In this document: one piece after another, positions 50,401 through 60,955 of the stretch | Layout of the letters: each line of letters starts with the position of its first letter | Position numbering within the stretch: position 1 is the first letter of the stretch | Source of the DNA: an uncultured Bacteroidales bacterium | GTDB lineage: Bacteria > Bacteroidota > Bacteroidia > Bacteroidales > UBA932 | Length of the DNA: 64,000 bases | Reading direction: 5' to 3' | Assembly: GCA_944326255.1 (NCBI GenBank) | Contig: CALVDG010000011.1 | Span: 1 to 64,000, forward strand | Made by a program: the position numbers and the translations under genes | The notes under the pieces: model-generated | Database searches by the model: none | Seen by the model: only the letters and a program-made list of their open reading frames with translations | What the model was told of the DNA's origin: nothing

Positions 50401-52500
50401 ATGGCCAGGACAAGTACTTTTACCAGATTTCTCTACGTATACCTTGTCTTCCTTCTGGCAGGACTTGGAGCGATAGTCCGCATCATCCTCGTCCAGGTCA
50501 ACAAGGACAGGGTCACGCTGGACGACATCTATAAAGAACAGGTACTGGAGCCGTCCAGAGGCAGCGTCCTCTCCTATGACGGACGCCCGCTTGCGGTATC
50601 CATTCCGGTCTACGACCTGCACTGGGACTCCAAAGCCATGCCGGACAGCGTCCTGATGCCCAAGATAGACTCCCTGTCCCGCTGCCTGTCGGCCATGTTC
50701 AGGGACAAGTCAGCCAGAGCCTACAGGAACGAACTGCTCAACGCCAGAAAGACCGGCAAGAGATATCTTAAAATAGGCAACCGTAAAGTGGACTTCGGAG
50801 AGCTGGCCGAGATCAGACGCTTTCCCGTATTCAGACTCGGACAGTTCAAGGGAGGGCTCATAGTTGACACTGACAGCGAGAGAGTCAATCCTTACGGAAA
50901 GCTGGCCAACAGGACCATCGGTTATCTCAACGCCGACGGAGGAGGAACCGGCATAGAGTTCACCTATGACTACAAGCTGCGCGGCGAGAAAGGCGTACAG
51001 ACCGTACACCGCACTCTCGGAGACCAATGGATACCCGTCAACGGAGCTCCTGCCCGGCCGGCCGTGGACGGATACGATATCAGGACGACCATAGACGTGC
51101 GCATACAGGAGGCGGCCGAGACCGAGCTGAGGGAGCAGCTGGCCAGGAGCGACGTGTTTGAAGGCGGAACCGCCATCGTAATGGATGTCAGGACAGGCGC
51201 CATAAGAGGTATCGCCAACATGTTCAAGAAGAGCGACGGTACTTTCGACGAGTCCTACAACTACGCCATCGCCCACGCTACCGAACCTGGCTCCACCTTA
51301 AAGCTGGCAGCCCTGATGGCCATGATCGAGGACGGCTGCATCACTCTGGACACTGAAGTAGACGCAGGTAATGGAATATGGCATTACGCCGGGCACTCGA
51401 TTACCGACACTCACAGAGGCGGCTACGGCAAGATTACGGCTCTTGAGGCATTCGAGAAATCATCCAACATCGCGTTCGCCAAGATGATCATCGAGGCCTA
51501 CGGTGACGATCCGGCTACTTATGTATCCCGTCTGCACAACATGAAGCTGCTCGAGAAACTCAACCTTGACATAGGAGGAGAAGGTTATGCATACATCACC
51601 AGTCCGGACGACCCGCAGTGGTCAGGCTCCACTCTGGCCAGCCTGGGATACGGATACGCCCTGACTGTCACGCCCATGCACATCCTGACATTCTACAACG
51701 CCGTGGCCAACGGCGGCAAGATGATGAGGCCCTACTTCATCGAGGACTTCGAGAGGGACGGTATCGTGGAGGAAAGTTCCGGCCCTACAGTCGTAAGCGG
51801 ATCCATCTGCTCCAAGAGCACGCTCAAAGCCGTCAGGAAGGCCCTCAGGGGTGTGGTTGAGGAAGGTACCGCCAAGATATGCAATGACAGCAGATACGCC
51901 ATAGCCGGAAAGACCGGCACGGCCAGAGTGGCCATAAACGGCCGGTACGAGGACAGCGAGGGCTATCGCAGGCATCAGGCATCATTCGCCGGATATTTTC
52001 CGGCCGATGATCCGAAATACTCCTGCATCGTGGTGCTGTACACAGGCAAGACCAGAGGCAACTTCTACGGAGCCACCTGGGCAGCCCCGGTATTCAAGCG
52101 CATAGCGGACAAGATATATACATCGCATCCGGAATGGAACCAACCGCTTCACTCCGCCGGAAAGACTCCCCTGGACAATCCCAGGCTGGCCTCGGGACTG
52201 GCCGGGCAGAAAGGTATGCCGACGGACTACATGCCCATGCGCACAAGGCCGGTGGAAGACGGCTGGATACACGTCGAGATGGACAGAAGCACCGGAGAGC
52301 AGCTCATCAGCTCTCTGACCATAGAACAGGGCATCGTCCCCGATGTGGAGGGAATGGGCCTCAAAGACGCTGTATACCTTCTGGAAAATGAAGGCTACAA
52401 GGTCGTCTTCAATGGCTCGGGCAGAGTCTCGTCACAGAGTCCCGCCGCCGGAAGCCCGCTGGAAAAGGGGAAAATGATCACACTGACATTGAAACAGTAA
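50401..52500 (+). CDS. ftsI: Septal peptidoglycan transpeptidase FtsI (PBP3) with PASTA domain
   Basis: A 699-residue class B penicillin-binding protein. N-terminal helix (FLYVYLVFLLAGLGAIVRII), dimerisation/pedestal domain beginning EPSRGSVLSYDGRPLA, then the transpeptidase with SxxK in EPGSTLKLAALM, SxN in KSSNIAFAK and KTGTAR. One PASTA domain at the C-terminus (IVPDVEGMGLKDAVYLLENE, then GYKVVF). The PASTA tail is usual in Bacteroidota FtsI. Confidence 0.95.
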   Translation: MARTSTFTRFLYVYLVFLLAGLGAIVRIILVQVNKDRVTLDDIYKEQVLEPSRGSVLSYDGRPLAVSIPVYDLHWDSKAMPDSVLMPKIDSLSRCLSAMFRDKSARAYRNELLNARKTGKRYLKIGNRKVDFGELAEIRRFPVFRLGQFKGGLIVDTDSERVNPYGKLANRTIGYLNADGGGTGIEFTYDYKLRGEKGVQTVHRTLGDQWIPVNGAPARPAVDGYDIRTTIDVRIQEAAETELREQLARSDVFEGGTAIVMDVRTGAIRGIANMFKKSDGTFDESYNYAIAHATEPGSTLKLAALMAMIEDGCITLDTEVDAGNGIWHYAGHSITDTHRGGYGKITALEAFEKSSNIAFAKMIIEAYGDDPATYVSRLHNMKLLEKLNLDIGGEGYAYITSPDDPQWSGSTLASLGYGYALTVTPMHILTFYNAVANGGKMMRPYFIEDFERDGIVEESSGPTVVSGSICSKSTLKAVRKALRGVVEEGTAKICNDSRYAIAGKTGTARVAINGRYEDSEGYRRHQASFAGYFPADDPKYSCIVVLYTGKTRGNFYGATWAAPVFKRIADKIYTSHPEWNQPLHSAGKTPLDNPRLASGLAGQKGMPTDYMPMRTRPVEDGWIHVEMDRSTGEQLISSLTIEQGIVPDVEGMGLKDAVYLLENEGYKVVFNGSGRVSSQSPAAGSPLEKGKMITLTLKQ

Positions 52501-52504
52501 AGAC

Positions 52505-53956
52505 ATGAGACTGGACAATATATTAAAAGGTATAGAAGTACTGGAGACGGCCGGCTGCCTGGGCAAGGATATCACAGACGTGGCTTCCGACTCCAGACAA
52601 TGCTCTGTGGGCAGTCTGTTCATCGCCATAGACGGATTCGAGAGCGACGGGCACGCATACATCCGGAAAGCGGCCGAGGCCGGAGCCTGCGCCGCAGTCT
52701 ACAGCAAGCCTGAGGCCGCCGAGGAGATTGCATCCCTCGGACTCACTGGTGTCCGGGTAGCGGACTCCAGAGCGGCCGCGGCCGACATCGCCGGCAATTT
52801 CTTCGGACATCCGAGCCGTCAGCTGAATCTGGTCGGAGTCACCGGCACGAACGGCAAGACCACCATAGCCACCCTGCTCTACCGCCTGTTCTCGGGGATG
52901 GGCTACTGCTGCGGCCTGCTGTCCACCATAGCCAATTACGTCTGCAACGACCGTTTCGAGACCACCAACACCACCCAGGATCCGATAACCGTCAACCGTC
53001 TCCTGCGCATGATGGCGGACAGGGGCTGCGAATACTGCTTCATGGAAGTCAGTTCCCATGCCCTGCACCAGGGCCGCGTAAGGGGCCTGCACTTCAGGGG
53101 CGCGGTATTTACCAACATCACCCACGACCATCTGGACTACCACAAGACCTTCAGCGAGTACATCCGCTGCAAGAAGCTCCTGTTTGACTCCCTGGAGAAA
53201 GACTCATTCGCCCTGATAAACTCCGACGACAGGAACGCCTCCATAATGGTCCAGAACACGGCTGCCAGGGTCTACAGATACTCCGAGGGCAGCATGGCCG
53301 AGTTCAAGGTCCGGATAGTGGAGCGCAGCCTGGAAGGATACCTGCTGAATATCAACGGGACCGAGGTGTGGACCCGGTTCATCGGAGACTACAACGCACA
53401 CAATATCTGCGCGGTGTACGGAGCGGCCCTGCTGCTGGGAGCCGACAGGGAGGAGGTGCTGAGGAGCATCAGCGCGATGGGGCCCGTACCGGGCAGGATG
53501 GAATATTTCAAAGGACAGAGGGGGATAACGGCAGTAGTAGACTACGCCCATACCCCGGACGCACTGGAGAACGTGCTCAGGACACTCCGGGAGATCAGCG
53601 GCGGTGCTCCCGTCATAGCCGTCTTCGGCTGCGGCGGCAACAGGGACCGCACCAAACGTCCTGAGATGGCCGCCATCGGAGCCCGCTACGCAGACCGCCT
53701 GGTCATCACCTCAGACAACCCCCGCTTCGAGAAGCCGGAGGACATCATCGGAGATATGAAGGAAGGGCTGGATGCTGAGGGCATGGCCAGGTCCATCTTC
53801 ATCACTGACCGCCGGGAAGCCATCCGCACGGCCATAATGACAGCACCGGACGGAGCCATCGTACTCGTAGCCGGCAAGGGGCATGAGGACTACCAGATAG
53901 TAAACGGCGTGAAATCGCATTTTGACGACAAGGAAATCATTAAGGAGGCACTATGA
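52505..53956 (+). CDS. murE: UDP-MurNAc-tripeptide synthetase MurE (meso-DAP type)
   Basis: A 483-residue Mur ligase. ATP loop [19 protein letters not shown], the [12 protein letters not shown] substrate segment, [10 protein letters not shown], and the DNPR motif (in [13 protein letters not shown]) that selects meso-diaminopimelate over lysine. Hence DAP-type peptidoglycan. The C-terminal lysine carbamate region is in KGHEDYQIV. Overlaps mraY by 4 nt. Confidence 0.96.
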   Translation: MRLDNILKGIEVLETAGCLGKDITDVASDSRQCSVGSLFIAIDGFESDGHAYIRKAAEAGACAAVYSKPEAAEEIASLGLTGVRVADSRAAAADIAGNFFGHPSRQLNLVGVTGTNGKTTIATLLYRLFSGMGYCCGLLSTIANYVCNDRFETTNTTQDPITVNRLLRMMADRGCEYCFMEVSSHALHQGRVRGLHFRGAVFTNITHDHLDYHKTFSEYIRCKKLLFDSLEKDSFALINSDDRNASIMVQNTAARVYRYSEGSMAEFKVRIVERSLEGYLLNINGTEVWTRFIGDYNAHNICAVYGAALLLGADREEVLRSISAMGPVPGRMEYFKGQRGITAVVDYAHTPDALENVLRTLREISGGAPVIAVFGCGGNRDRTKRPEMAAIGARYADRLVITSDNPRFEKPEDIIGDMKEGLDAEGMARSIFITDRREAIRTAIMTAPDGAIVLVAGKGHEDYQIVNGVKSHFDDKEIIKEAL

Positions 53957-55131
53957 TATATCATATATTCGAACATTTTCAGTATCTGGACTTCCCCGGC
54001 TCGGGAATCATGCAGTACATCTCAGTGCGCTCCATCCTGGCCAGCATCACTGCGATAGTCCTGATTCTCTGCTTCGGAAAGAAGTTCATAAAATACATGC
54101 AGCGCAAGCAGCTCGGGGAAGAGATCCGCGACCTGGGTCTGGAGGGGCAGCTGGCCAAGAAGGGCACCCCCACGATGGGCGGCGTACTCATCCTCGGTGC
54201 GATACTCATCGCAGTACTGCTGTTCGGAGACCTGACCAACATGTACATCCAGCTGCTGCTGATAACTCTCGTATGGCTGGGATGTCTCGGATTCACGGAC
54301 GACTACATCAAGGTCTTCCGGAAGAACAAGGAGGGAATGCCCGGCAAATACAAGATCGTGGGACAGGTAATCCTGGGACTAGCAGTAGGAATCACGATAT
54401 GCGTGCACGAGGACACCATCAGCACCCTGACCACCATACCGTTCGTCAAGGACAACGAGTTTGACTACGCCTGGCTGGCCCTCGGCAGCGGCAAGACCAA
54501 GGAACTGCTTCAGGTCGTCATATACATACTTGTCATCATATTCATCATCACGGCCGTATCCAACGGCACCAACCTGACCGACGGCATGGACGGACTGGCA
54601 GCGGGAGTCACGGCCATAGTCGGAGCCGTCCTGGGCATCCTGGCGTATTTCTCCGGAAATGTCATCTATGCCGAATACCTCAACATCATGTACATCCCTG
54701 ACTCAGGCGAGATCGTGGTGTATATGTCGGCCCTGATAGGAGCCCTGCTGGGATTCCTATGGTATAACTCCTACCCTGCCCAGGTGTTCATGGGAGACAC
54801 CGGCAGCCTTGCCCTGGGAGGCATCATCGGAGTGGCTGCGGTACTTATCCGCAAGGAACTGCTGCTGCCCATACTGTGCGGCATATTCCTGGCCGAGTCC
54901 CTCTCGGTCATCATCCAGAGACTGTATTTCAAATACACCAAGAAAAAATACGGCGAGGGCCGCAGAGTGTTCAAGATGTCCCCGCTGCACCACCACTTCC
55001 AGAAGGAAGGAGTACCAGCCCTGATAAAAAAGCCGGCCAGGGCCATACCTGAGGCCAAGATAGTCATGCGCTTCTGGCTCATCAGCATCATACTTGCCAT
55101 TTTAACGATAATTACATTAAAAATACGATAA
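53953..55131 (+). CDS. mraY: Phospho-MurNAc-pentapeptide transferase MraY
   Basis: A 392-residue polytopic enzyme that makes lipid I. Motifs [51 protein letters not shown] and [12 protein letters not shown] (here [10 protein letters not shown]) are all canonical. About ten membrane segments. Two nt before murD. Confidence 0.96.
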   Translation: MIYHIFEHFQYLDFPGSGIMQYISVRSILASITAIVLILCFGKKFIKYMQRKQLGEEIRDLGLEGQLAKKGTPTMGGVLILGAILIAVLLFGDLTNMYIQLLLITLVWLGCLGFTDDYIKVFRKNKEGMPGKYKIVGQVILGLAVGITICVHEDTISTLTTIPFVKDNEFDYAWLALGSGKTKELLQVVIYILVIIFIITAVSNGTNLTDGMDGLAAGVTAIVGAVLGILAYFSGNVIYAEYLNIMYIPDSGEIVVYMSALIGALLGFLWYNSYPAQVFMGDTGSLALGGIIGVAAVLIRKELLLPILCGIFLAESLSVIIQRLYFKYTKKKYGEGRRVFKMSPLHHHFQKEGVPALIKKPARAIPEAKIVMRFWLISIILAILTIITLKIR

Positions 55132-55133
55132 AT

Positions 55134-56468
55134 ATGAAACGGATTGTAGCACTCGGAGGCGGTGAGAGCGGCGTAGGAGCCGCCGTCCTCGCAAAAGTAA
55201 AGGGTCTGGACATCTTCCTGTCCGACAACAGCTCCTTATCGCCGGAAGCGAAGGCTACTCTCGACAAGTACGGCATAGCCTATGAAGAAGGCGGTCACAG
55301 CAGCGACAGGATTCTCAATGCCGATGAGATAATAAAGAGTCCCGGGATACCGGACACGGCCCCGATAGTCAGCAAGGCCATCAAGGCCGGCATACCGGTA
55401 ATATCGGAGATAGAATTCGCCGGCAGGTATGACCGCGCCAGGAAGATCTGCGTCACCGGCAGCAACGGCAAGACCACGACCACCTCGCTCATCTACTATA
55501 TGCTCCGCAACGCAGGCCTTAACGTAGGCCTGGCCGGCAACATCGGCAAGAGCTACGCCTATCAGGTGGCGACCGAGGATTTTGACATCTATGTACTGGA
55601 GCTCAGCAGCTTCCAACTTGACGGCATGTATGACTTCAAGGCCGACATAGCCATCATCCTCAACATCACCCCCGACCACCTGGACCGCTACGGCCACGAC
55701 ATGCAGAACTATGTGAAGGCCAAGTTCCGTATCACCAGGAACATGTCCGAGCAGGACTGCTTCATCTTCTGCGACGACGACACCGTCACTGTCGGGCACA
55801 TCAAGGAGATAGTCCTGAGGGCCAGGATGCTGCCATTCTCCGAGAAACATGAGGTAAAGGAAGGTGCGTTCGCCGACGACAAGAGCATAACCGTGCGTTA
55901 CGACGGTCAGGAATGCATCCTGCCCACGGAGGAACTGTCCCTGAAAGGCAAGCACAACATCTACAACTCTATGGCCGCAGCCATAGCCGGTAAGATCATG
56001 AACATTACCAACGATGTCATACGGCGGAGCCTAGCCACATTCAAGAACATCGAGCACCGGCTGGAGAATGTAATGAGCGTAGGCGGAGTCCTATATATCA
56101 ACGACTCGAAGGCCACCAACGTCAATTCCACCTGGTACGCACTGGAATGCATGGACCGGCCGGTGGTATGGATCGCCGGAGGCACTGACAAGGGCAACGA
56201 CTACTCGGAGATAGCCGATCTGGTCAAGACAAAGGTAAAGGCTCTGATCTGCCTCGGAAAGGACAACCGAAAACTGCACGAGTCATTCAGTCCAATACTC
56301 GGGACCATTGAAGACGCATCCTCGGCCAAGGAAGCCGTGGAGAAAGCCAGCAGACTGGCCCAGGACGGAGACGTGGTGCTGCTCTCCCCCTGCTGCGCCA
56401 GCTTTGACCTGTTCAGGAACTACGAGGACAGGGGACGCCAGTTCAAACAGGCTGTAAGAGAACTTTAG
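55134..56468 (+). CDS. murD: UDP-MurNAc-L-Ala-D-Glu ligase MurD
   Basis: A 444-residue Mur ligase. N-terminal UDP-binding fold (MKRIVALGGGESGVGAAVLA), ATP loop VTGSNGKTTTTSLIYYML, the NITPDHLDRYGHDM metal region and NDSKATNVNSTWYALE. Same-strand, 1 nt before ftsW. Confidence 0.96.
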   Translation: MKRIVALGGGESGVGAAVLAKVKGLDIFLSDNSSLSPEAKATLDKYGIAYEEGGHSSDRILNADEIIKSPGIPDTAPIVSKAIKAGIPVISEIEFAGRYDRARKICVTGSNGKTTTTSLIYYMLRNAGLNVGLAGNIGKSYAYQVATEDFDIYVLELSSFQLDGMYDFKADIAIILNITPDHLDRYGHDMQNYVKAKFRITRNMSEQDCFIFCDDDTVTVGHIKEIVLRARMLPFSEKHEVKEGAFADDKSITVRYDGQECILPTEELSLKGKHNIYNSMAAAIAGKIMNITNDVIRRSLATFKNIEHRLENVMSVGGVLYINDSKATNVNSTWYALECMDRPVVWIAGGTDKGNDYSEIADLVKTKVKALICLGKDNRKLHESFSPILGTIEDASSAKEAVEKASRLAQDGDVVLLSPCCASFDLFRNYEDRGRQFKQAVREL

Positions 56469-56469
56469 T

Positions 56470-57663
56470 ATGAGTACTGTACTGGAAAATAGAATCGGCA
56501 AGTTAAAAGGCGACAGGGCCATCTGGGTGATCTTCCTTCTCTTCGCGATGATCTCCCTGGCCGTGGTATACTCCGCCTCCAGTGCTCTGGCATACCGCGG
56601 TGACACCACACCGTTCAGCATCATGCTGCGCCAGGCGGGATATTTTCTGGCCGGATTCCTAATGGTACTGCTATGTTATAAGATACCGCTCAGACTTTAC
56701 CGCCGTGGCTCCTACTGGCTCATGGCCGGTTCCATAATACTTCTTGCCATACCGGTCATAACCCATCAGCTCAGGACCATCACCATAGCCGGCATAAGCA
56801 TACAGCCCTCCGAGATAGCCAAGATAGCCATCGTCCTGTACCTGGCCAGGGTGATTGAGGTGTCCAGGTTCGACACTTTCAAGGAATACGCATTGAAAAT
56901 ACTGCTGCCGCTGGGCATCGCCTGCCTGCTCTGTCTGATGGGCAGCGTCTCGGCTACCCTGATTATCTGCTTCGTATCCTTCATCATCCTCATCTGCTCC
57001 AAGATACCAAAGAAGTTCGTACTCTGGACCGTTCCCATCGTGATAGGAGCCGTAAGCCTTGTATTTGTAATCCACACATTCACAGGCGTATTCTCCAGAA
57101 TAGACACGTTCACTGCCAGAGTGGAGAGACACTTCAGCGACGATGAGGAAGAGATGAGCGCGGCTGAGCTGCAGGAACTCGAGGACAAGCAGTTCCAGGA
57201 GAGACAGGCCAGGGAAGCCATCCAGCTCGGCGGCATACTGGGCCGCGGTCCGGGCAACAGCATAAAGCGCGACATCCTGCCCAACGCATACGACGACTAC
57301 ATCTACTCGATTATAGTAGAGGAATACGGACTGATAGGAGGAGCCTTCGTGATATTCCTGTATCTGTGGTTCTTCTACCGCTGTCTCAGGATTGCGGCAT
57401 CCTGCAGGAAAGACTTCTCGCTCATCACCGTCCTGGGGCTGTCCACACTGATAACCCTCCAGGCCTTCCTGCACATCTTCGTCAACACGGGCATCATCCC
57501 CGTCACGGGCCAGACCCTGCCGATGATCAGCCGCGGAGGCTCGTCGCTCATCATCATGAGCAGCGCGTTCGGCATCATCCTGTCAGTCAACAGGACTATC
57601 GTAATCAAGGACATGAAACTCAAAGCACAGAAGGAGGCACAGTCATGCAGCACAGAATCATAA
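56470..57663 (+). CDS. ftsW: SEDS family glycosyltransferase FtsW
   Basis: A 397-residue polytopic lipid-II polymerase that works with FtsI. Ten predicted membrane helices; family motifs QPSEIAKIAIVLYLARVIEV, GLIGGAFVIFLYLWFF and the C-terminal TGQTLPMISRGGSS. A charged extracytoplasmic loop (residues 210-250, Glu/Gln-rich coiled coil) is longer than in E. coli and may be lineage-specific. Overlaps murG by 19 nt. Confidence 0.94.
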   Translation: MSTVLENRIGKLKGDRAIWVIFLLFAMISLAVVYSASSALAYRGDTTPFSIMLRQAGYFLAGFLMVLLCYKIPLRLYRRGSYWLMAGSIILLAIPVITHQLRTITIAGISIQPSEIAKIAIVLYLARVIEVSRFDTFKEYALKILLPLGIACLLCLMGSVSATLIICFVSFIILICSKIPKKFVLWTVPIVIGAVSLVFVIHTFTGVFSRIDTFTARVERHFSDDEEEMSAAELQELEDKQFQERQAREAIQLGGILGRGPGNSIKRDILPNAYDDYIYSIIVEEYGLIGGAFVIFLYLWFFYRCLRIAASCRKDFSLITVLGLSTLITLQAFLHIFVNTGIIPVTGQTLPMISRGGSSLIIMSSAFGIILSVNRTIVIKDMKLKAQKEAQSCSTES

Positions 57664-58778
57664 TCAGCGGAGGAGGCACGGGAGGACATATCTATCCCGC
57701 CCTCTCGATAGCCGGGGCTCTCAAAAAGATAGAGCCCGACATAGAGATACTGTTTGTCGGAGCGGAAGGGAAAATGGAGATGGAAAAAGTTCCCGCTGCC
57801 GGTTACAGGATAATAGGCCTGCCGGTGGCCGGACTGCAGAGAAGACTGACGGCAGCCAACCTGTCCGTGCCGTTCAAGGTACTCAAAAGCGTCTGCAGGG
57901 CCGGCAGAATCATAAAGGAGTTCCGCCCGGACGTAGTGGTGGGGGTCGGCGGATATGCCAGTGCGCCCATGCTCTGGAGGGCTGAGGCAAAAGGCATCCC
58001 CACCCTCATACAGGAACAGAACTCCTATGCGGGACTGACCAATAAGATCCTGGGGAAAAGGGCCCGGAGGATATGCGTGGCCTACAGCGGCATGGAGCAG
58101 TTCTTCCCCGCTGACCGCATCCTGATGACCGGCAACCCCATCCGGGACAACATGCACCCCTGCACGGACGAGGAGAGACGGGCGGGACAGGAGATGTTCT
58201 CCCTGGATCCGTCCCTGCCCACAGTACTGATAGTGGGCGGCAGCGGAGGCTGCGGCACGTTCAACTCCGTAATGAGCACCGCGTGCCGGAAGAACCGAGG
58301 CAAATTTCCGTACCAGATAATATGGCAGAGCGGCAAGGGATATGCTTCATCCGTCACGGGACTGTTCGGTTCTTTGCAAGGAACTGTTGAAAAAGACGGA
58401 CTCAGGATATGCGGCAACGTCCGCAACTGCGACTTCATATCCCGGATGGATCTGGCTTTCGCCGCCGCCGACATAGTAGTTTCCAGAGCCGGAGCCGGAA
58501 CCATATCGGAACTGTGCGCCGTAGGCAAGGCCACGATATTCGTCCCCTCTCCCAATGTCGCCGAAGATCACCAGACCCACAACGCCATGGCACTGGTAGA
58601 CCAGGACGCCGCCTCCCTGGTATGCGATGACAGAGCCGCCGACGACCTTATCCCGGCCATAGAGGAACTTCTGGCCGACAGGCAGAGGATAGCGGAGCTC
58701 GAGCGGAATATCCTCAGGCTGGCCAGGCCGGACGCGGCTGCGGTCATAGCCGGAGAAATACTGGCACTGATAAAATAG
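57645..58778 (+). CDS. murG: UDP-GlcNAc transferase MurG (lipid II synthesis)
   Basis: A 377-residue GT28 enzyme. The glycine-rich loop IIISGGGTGGHIYPALSIAG marks the N-terminus, which fixes ATG 57645 as the start; a much longer ORF from 57366 runs through ftsW in another frame and is not plausible. Second Gly loop VGGSGGCGTFNSVM and donor site SRAGAGTISELCAVGKATIF are present. Confidence 0.96.
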   Translation: MQHRIIISGGGTGGHIYPALSIAGALKKIEPDIEILFVGAEGKMEMEKVPAAGYRIIGLPVAGLQRRLTAANLSVPFKVLKSVCRAGRIIKEFRPDVVVGVGGYASAPMLWRAEAKGIPTLIQEQNSYAGLTNKILGKRARRICVAYSGMEQFFPADRILMTGNPIRDNMHPCTDEERRAGQEMFSLDPSLPTVLIVGGSGGCGTFNSVMSTACRKNRGKFPYQIIWQSGKGYASSVTGLFGSLQGTVEKDGLRICGNVRNCDFISRMDLAFAAADIVVSRAGAGTISELCAVGKATIFVPSPNVAEDHQTHNAMALVDQDAASLVCDDRAADDLIPAIEELLADRQRIAELERNILRLARPDAAAVIAGEILALIK

Positions 58779-58785
58779 AAAGGAC

Positions 58786-60144
58786 ATGAGCAGATACAGT
58801 CACGTATATTTCATAGGAATAGGAGGCATCGGCATGAGCGCGATAGCCCGGTACTGCCGTCATGCCGGACTCAATGTATCCGGATACGACAGGACACCGT
58901 CTCCCGTGACCGAGGCCCTGGAGAAAGAGGGCATCCCGGTGCATTTTGACAGCAATGTATCCCTGATACCGCCTGTACCGGAGGAGACTCTGGTCATCTA
59001 CACACCGGCCGTGCCCTCCGACATGGCGGAGATGGTCTATGTCCGCGAGCACGGCTACCGCATAGTAAAACGGGCAGAGGCCCTCGGAGAGATAACCTCG
59101 GGCAAGCGGTGTCTGGCTGTCTCCGGTACTCACGGCAAGACGACCACCAGCACCATGCTGGCCCACATCCTCACAGAGTCGGGCGAAGGCTGCACGGCGT
59201 TTCTGGGCGGCATCTCCAAGAACTACGGCACCAACCTTCTGCTGAGTGACAACGACGTCATCGTAGCCGAGGCCGATGAATTCGACCGCTCGTTCCTGCA
59301 CCTGCATCCTGAAGCTGCCGTGGTCACATCCATGGACGCCGACCATCTGGACATCTACTCCGACATCGATGACCTGCGGCGCACCTTCGTCAAGTTCGGA
59401 CTTCAGACCGGAAAATCCCTGGTGATTAAAAAGGGGCTTGAGGAACGGTTCCGTTCGGCAGGAGCACGCGCGGAGATCCTGACATACGGAAAAGACGGCG
59501 ACTTCTACGCCTCGGATATCGTATCGGACGGCACTGGACGCATGTTCTTCACCCTCAACACCCCGTCAGGAGCCTTCAGGGACTTCCATGCCGGAGTGCC
59601 CGGACTGGTCTACATCGAGAACGCCACGGCAGCAGCCGCGATGGCCATGCTGCACGGAGTGCCCGTGGAAAGCATACGCAAAGCCATCTCCACATTCAGC
59701 GGAGTTGTGCGGCGTTTCGACATAAGGCTCAACATTCCGGGCCATACCTACATAGACGACTACGCCCATCATCCAGCCGAGCTGGCGGCCACCATAACCT
59801 CCATCCGGCAGATCTGGCCGGGACGGAGAATCTGCGGCATCTTCCAGCCTCACCTGTACTCGAGGACAAAGGACTTCTACCCGGAGTTCGCCTCCAGTCT
59901 GAGCCTGCTGGACTCTGTCATCCTGCTGCCCATATATCCGGCCCGCGAGGAGCCCATACCCGGAGTGTCGTCGGATATGATACTCGACAGGATCACCCTG
60001 TCCGACAAGAAAACAGTGGAAAAACAGGATCTGCTCGCCGAGATCGGAGACAGGGACACGGATATCCTCGTGACCTTCGGGGCGGGAGACATAGACCGGT
60101 TCGTAACACCCATAGAGAGCCTGCTGAAAGAAAAATATGCTTAA
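58786..60144 (+). CDS. murC: UDP-MurNAc L-alanine ligase MurC
   Basis: A 452-residue Mur ligase. IGIGGIGMSAIARYCRHAGL at the start, ATP loop VSGTHGKTTTSTMLAHIL, EADEFDRSFLHLHPE, and DDYAHHPAELAATI. First committed peptide-stem ligation, oddly late in the cluster, which is the normal dcw order. Overlaps ftsQ by 8 nt. Confidence 0.96.
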   Translation: MSRYSHVYFIGIGGIGMSAIARYCRHAGLNVSGYDRTPSPVTEALEKEGIPVHFDSNVSLIPPVPEETLVIYTPAVPSDMAEMVYVREHGYRIVKRAEALGEITSGKRCLAVSGTHGKTTTSTMLAHILTESGEGCTAFLGGISKNYGTNLLLSDNDVIVAEADEFDRSFLHLHPEAAVVTSMDADHLDIYSDIDDLRRTFVKFGLQTGKSLVIKKGLEERFRSAGARAEILTYGKDGDFYASDIVSDGTGRMFFTLNTPSGAFRDFHAGVPGLVYIENATAAAAMAMLHGVPVESIRKAISTFSGVVRRFDIRLNIPGHTYIDDYAHHPAELAATITSIRQIWPGRRICGIFQPHLYSRTKDFYPEFASSLSLLDSVILLPIYPAREEPIPGVSSDMILDRITLSDKKTVEKQDLLAEIGDRDTDILVTFGAGDIDRFVTPIESLLKEKYA

Positions 60145-60955
60145 GAAAGTCGTCACATACATCCTCCTGGGTATCGCAGTACTGATATTCTGCGGATACT
60201 TCGCAGCCGCATCCATCCTCGCACGGAAAGGTGCAAGAGAAGTCATGTGTACCGACGTATCGGTGCGGATTCTGGACAGTGCCGTCAACCGGTTCGTCTC
60301 TTCCGGTGACATAAGGAGCATCCTGACCTCATCCGCTGTCACTCCGATAGGCCGCCCCAGAGACGAGATCAACCTGCACGACATCGAGAACCTGCTCAAC
60401 AGTCGCAGCGCAATCAGGAAAAGCGACGCCTCCCTGGCCAACGACGGCATACTGGACATCAGCATCACCCAGAGAAGACCCGTCATCCGCATACAGACAG
60501 GCAGCGGAGCCTTCTACATCGATGACACAGGATATATCTTCCCGTGGGTCAGCACATTCACATCATACGTACCCATAGTCTCAGGTCACATCCCAGTCCG
60601 TCTGGAGGAAGGCTACAGGGGAGTGCCGGAAGAGACCGACCGAAAGTGGGTCGGACAGATTATCAGCCTGGCGCTCTGGCTGGACCGCCACCCCGTATGG
60701 AACTCGCTGATACAGCAGATATACGTGGAGGACAACGGAGACATCGTCTTCTACACGTCCGTGGGCGACCAGAAGATAATTTTCGGTGCGGTTGAGGATA
60801 TTGATTATAAATTTGCAAAACTGAACGCTTATTACAGACAGATAGTGCCCGCATACGGATGGGAGAAATACTCCACGGTCAACCTGAAATTCTCGGACCA
60901 GATAGTGTGTACGGCACGCAATAAGAAAGACATGATAAAAAGTACATCGATATGA
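60137..60955 (+). CDS. ftsQ: Division protein FtsQ
   Basis: A 272-residue bitopic protein: short cytoplasmic tail, one helix (VVTYILLGIAVLIFCGYFAA), then a POTRA-like domain and an FtsQ beta-domain (IDDTGYIFPWVSTFTSYVPI). Sequence conservation in this family is low; gene order supports the call. Overlaps ftsA by 4 nt. Confidence 0.88.
   Translation: MLKKVVTYILLGIAVLIFCGYFAAASILARKGAREVMCTDVSVRILDSAVNRFVSSGDIRSILTSSAVTPIGRPRDEINLHDIENLLNSRSAIRKSDASLANDGILDISITQRRPVIRIQTGSGAFYIDDTGYIFPWVSTFTSYVPIVSGHIPVRLEEGYRGVPEETDRKWVGQIISLALWLDRHPVWNSLIQQIYVEDNGDIVFYTSVGDQKIIFGAVEDIDYKFAKLNAYYRQIVPAYGWEKYSTVNLKFSDQIVCTARNKKDMIKSTSI

Noticed and set aside
57366..57644. N-terminal extension of MurG through ftsW
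   Set aside because: The MurG glycine-rich loop starts right after ATG 57645, and the extension is out-of-frame ftsW with low-complexity, His-rich translation.
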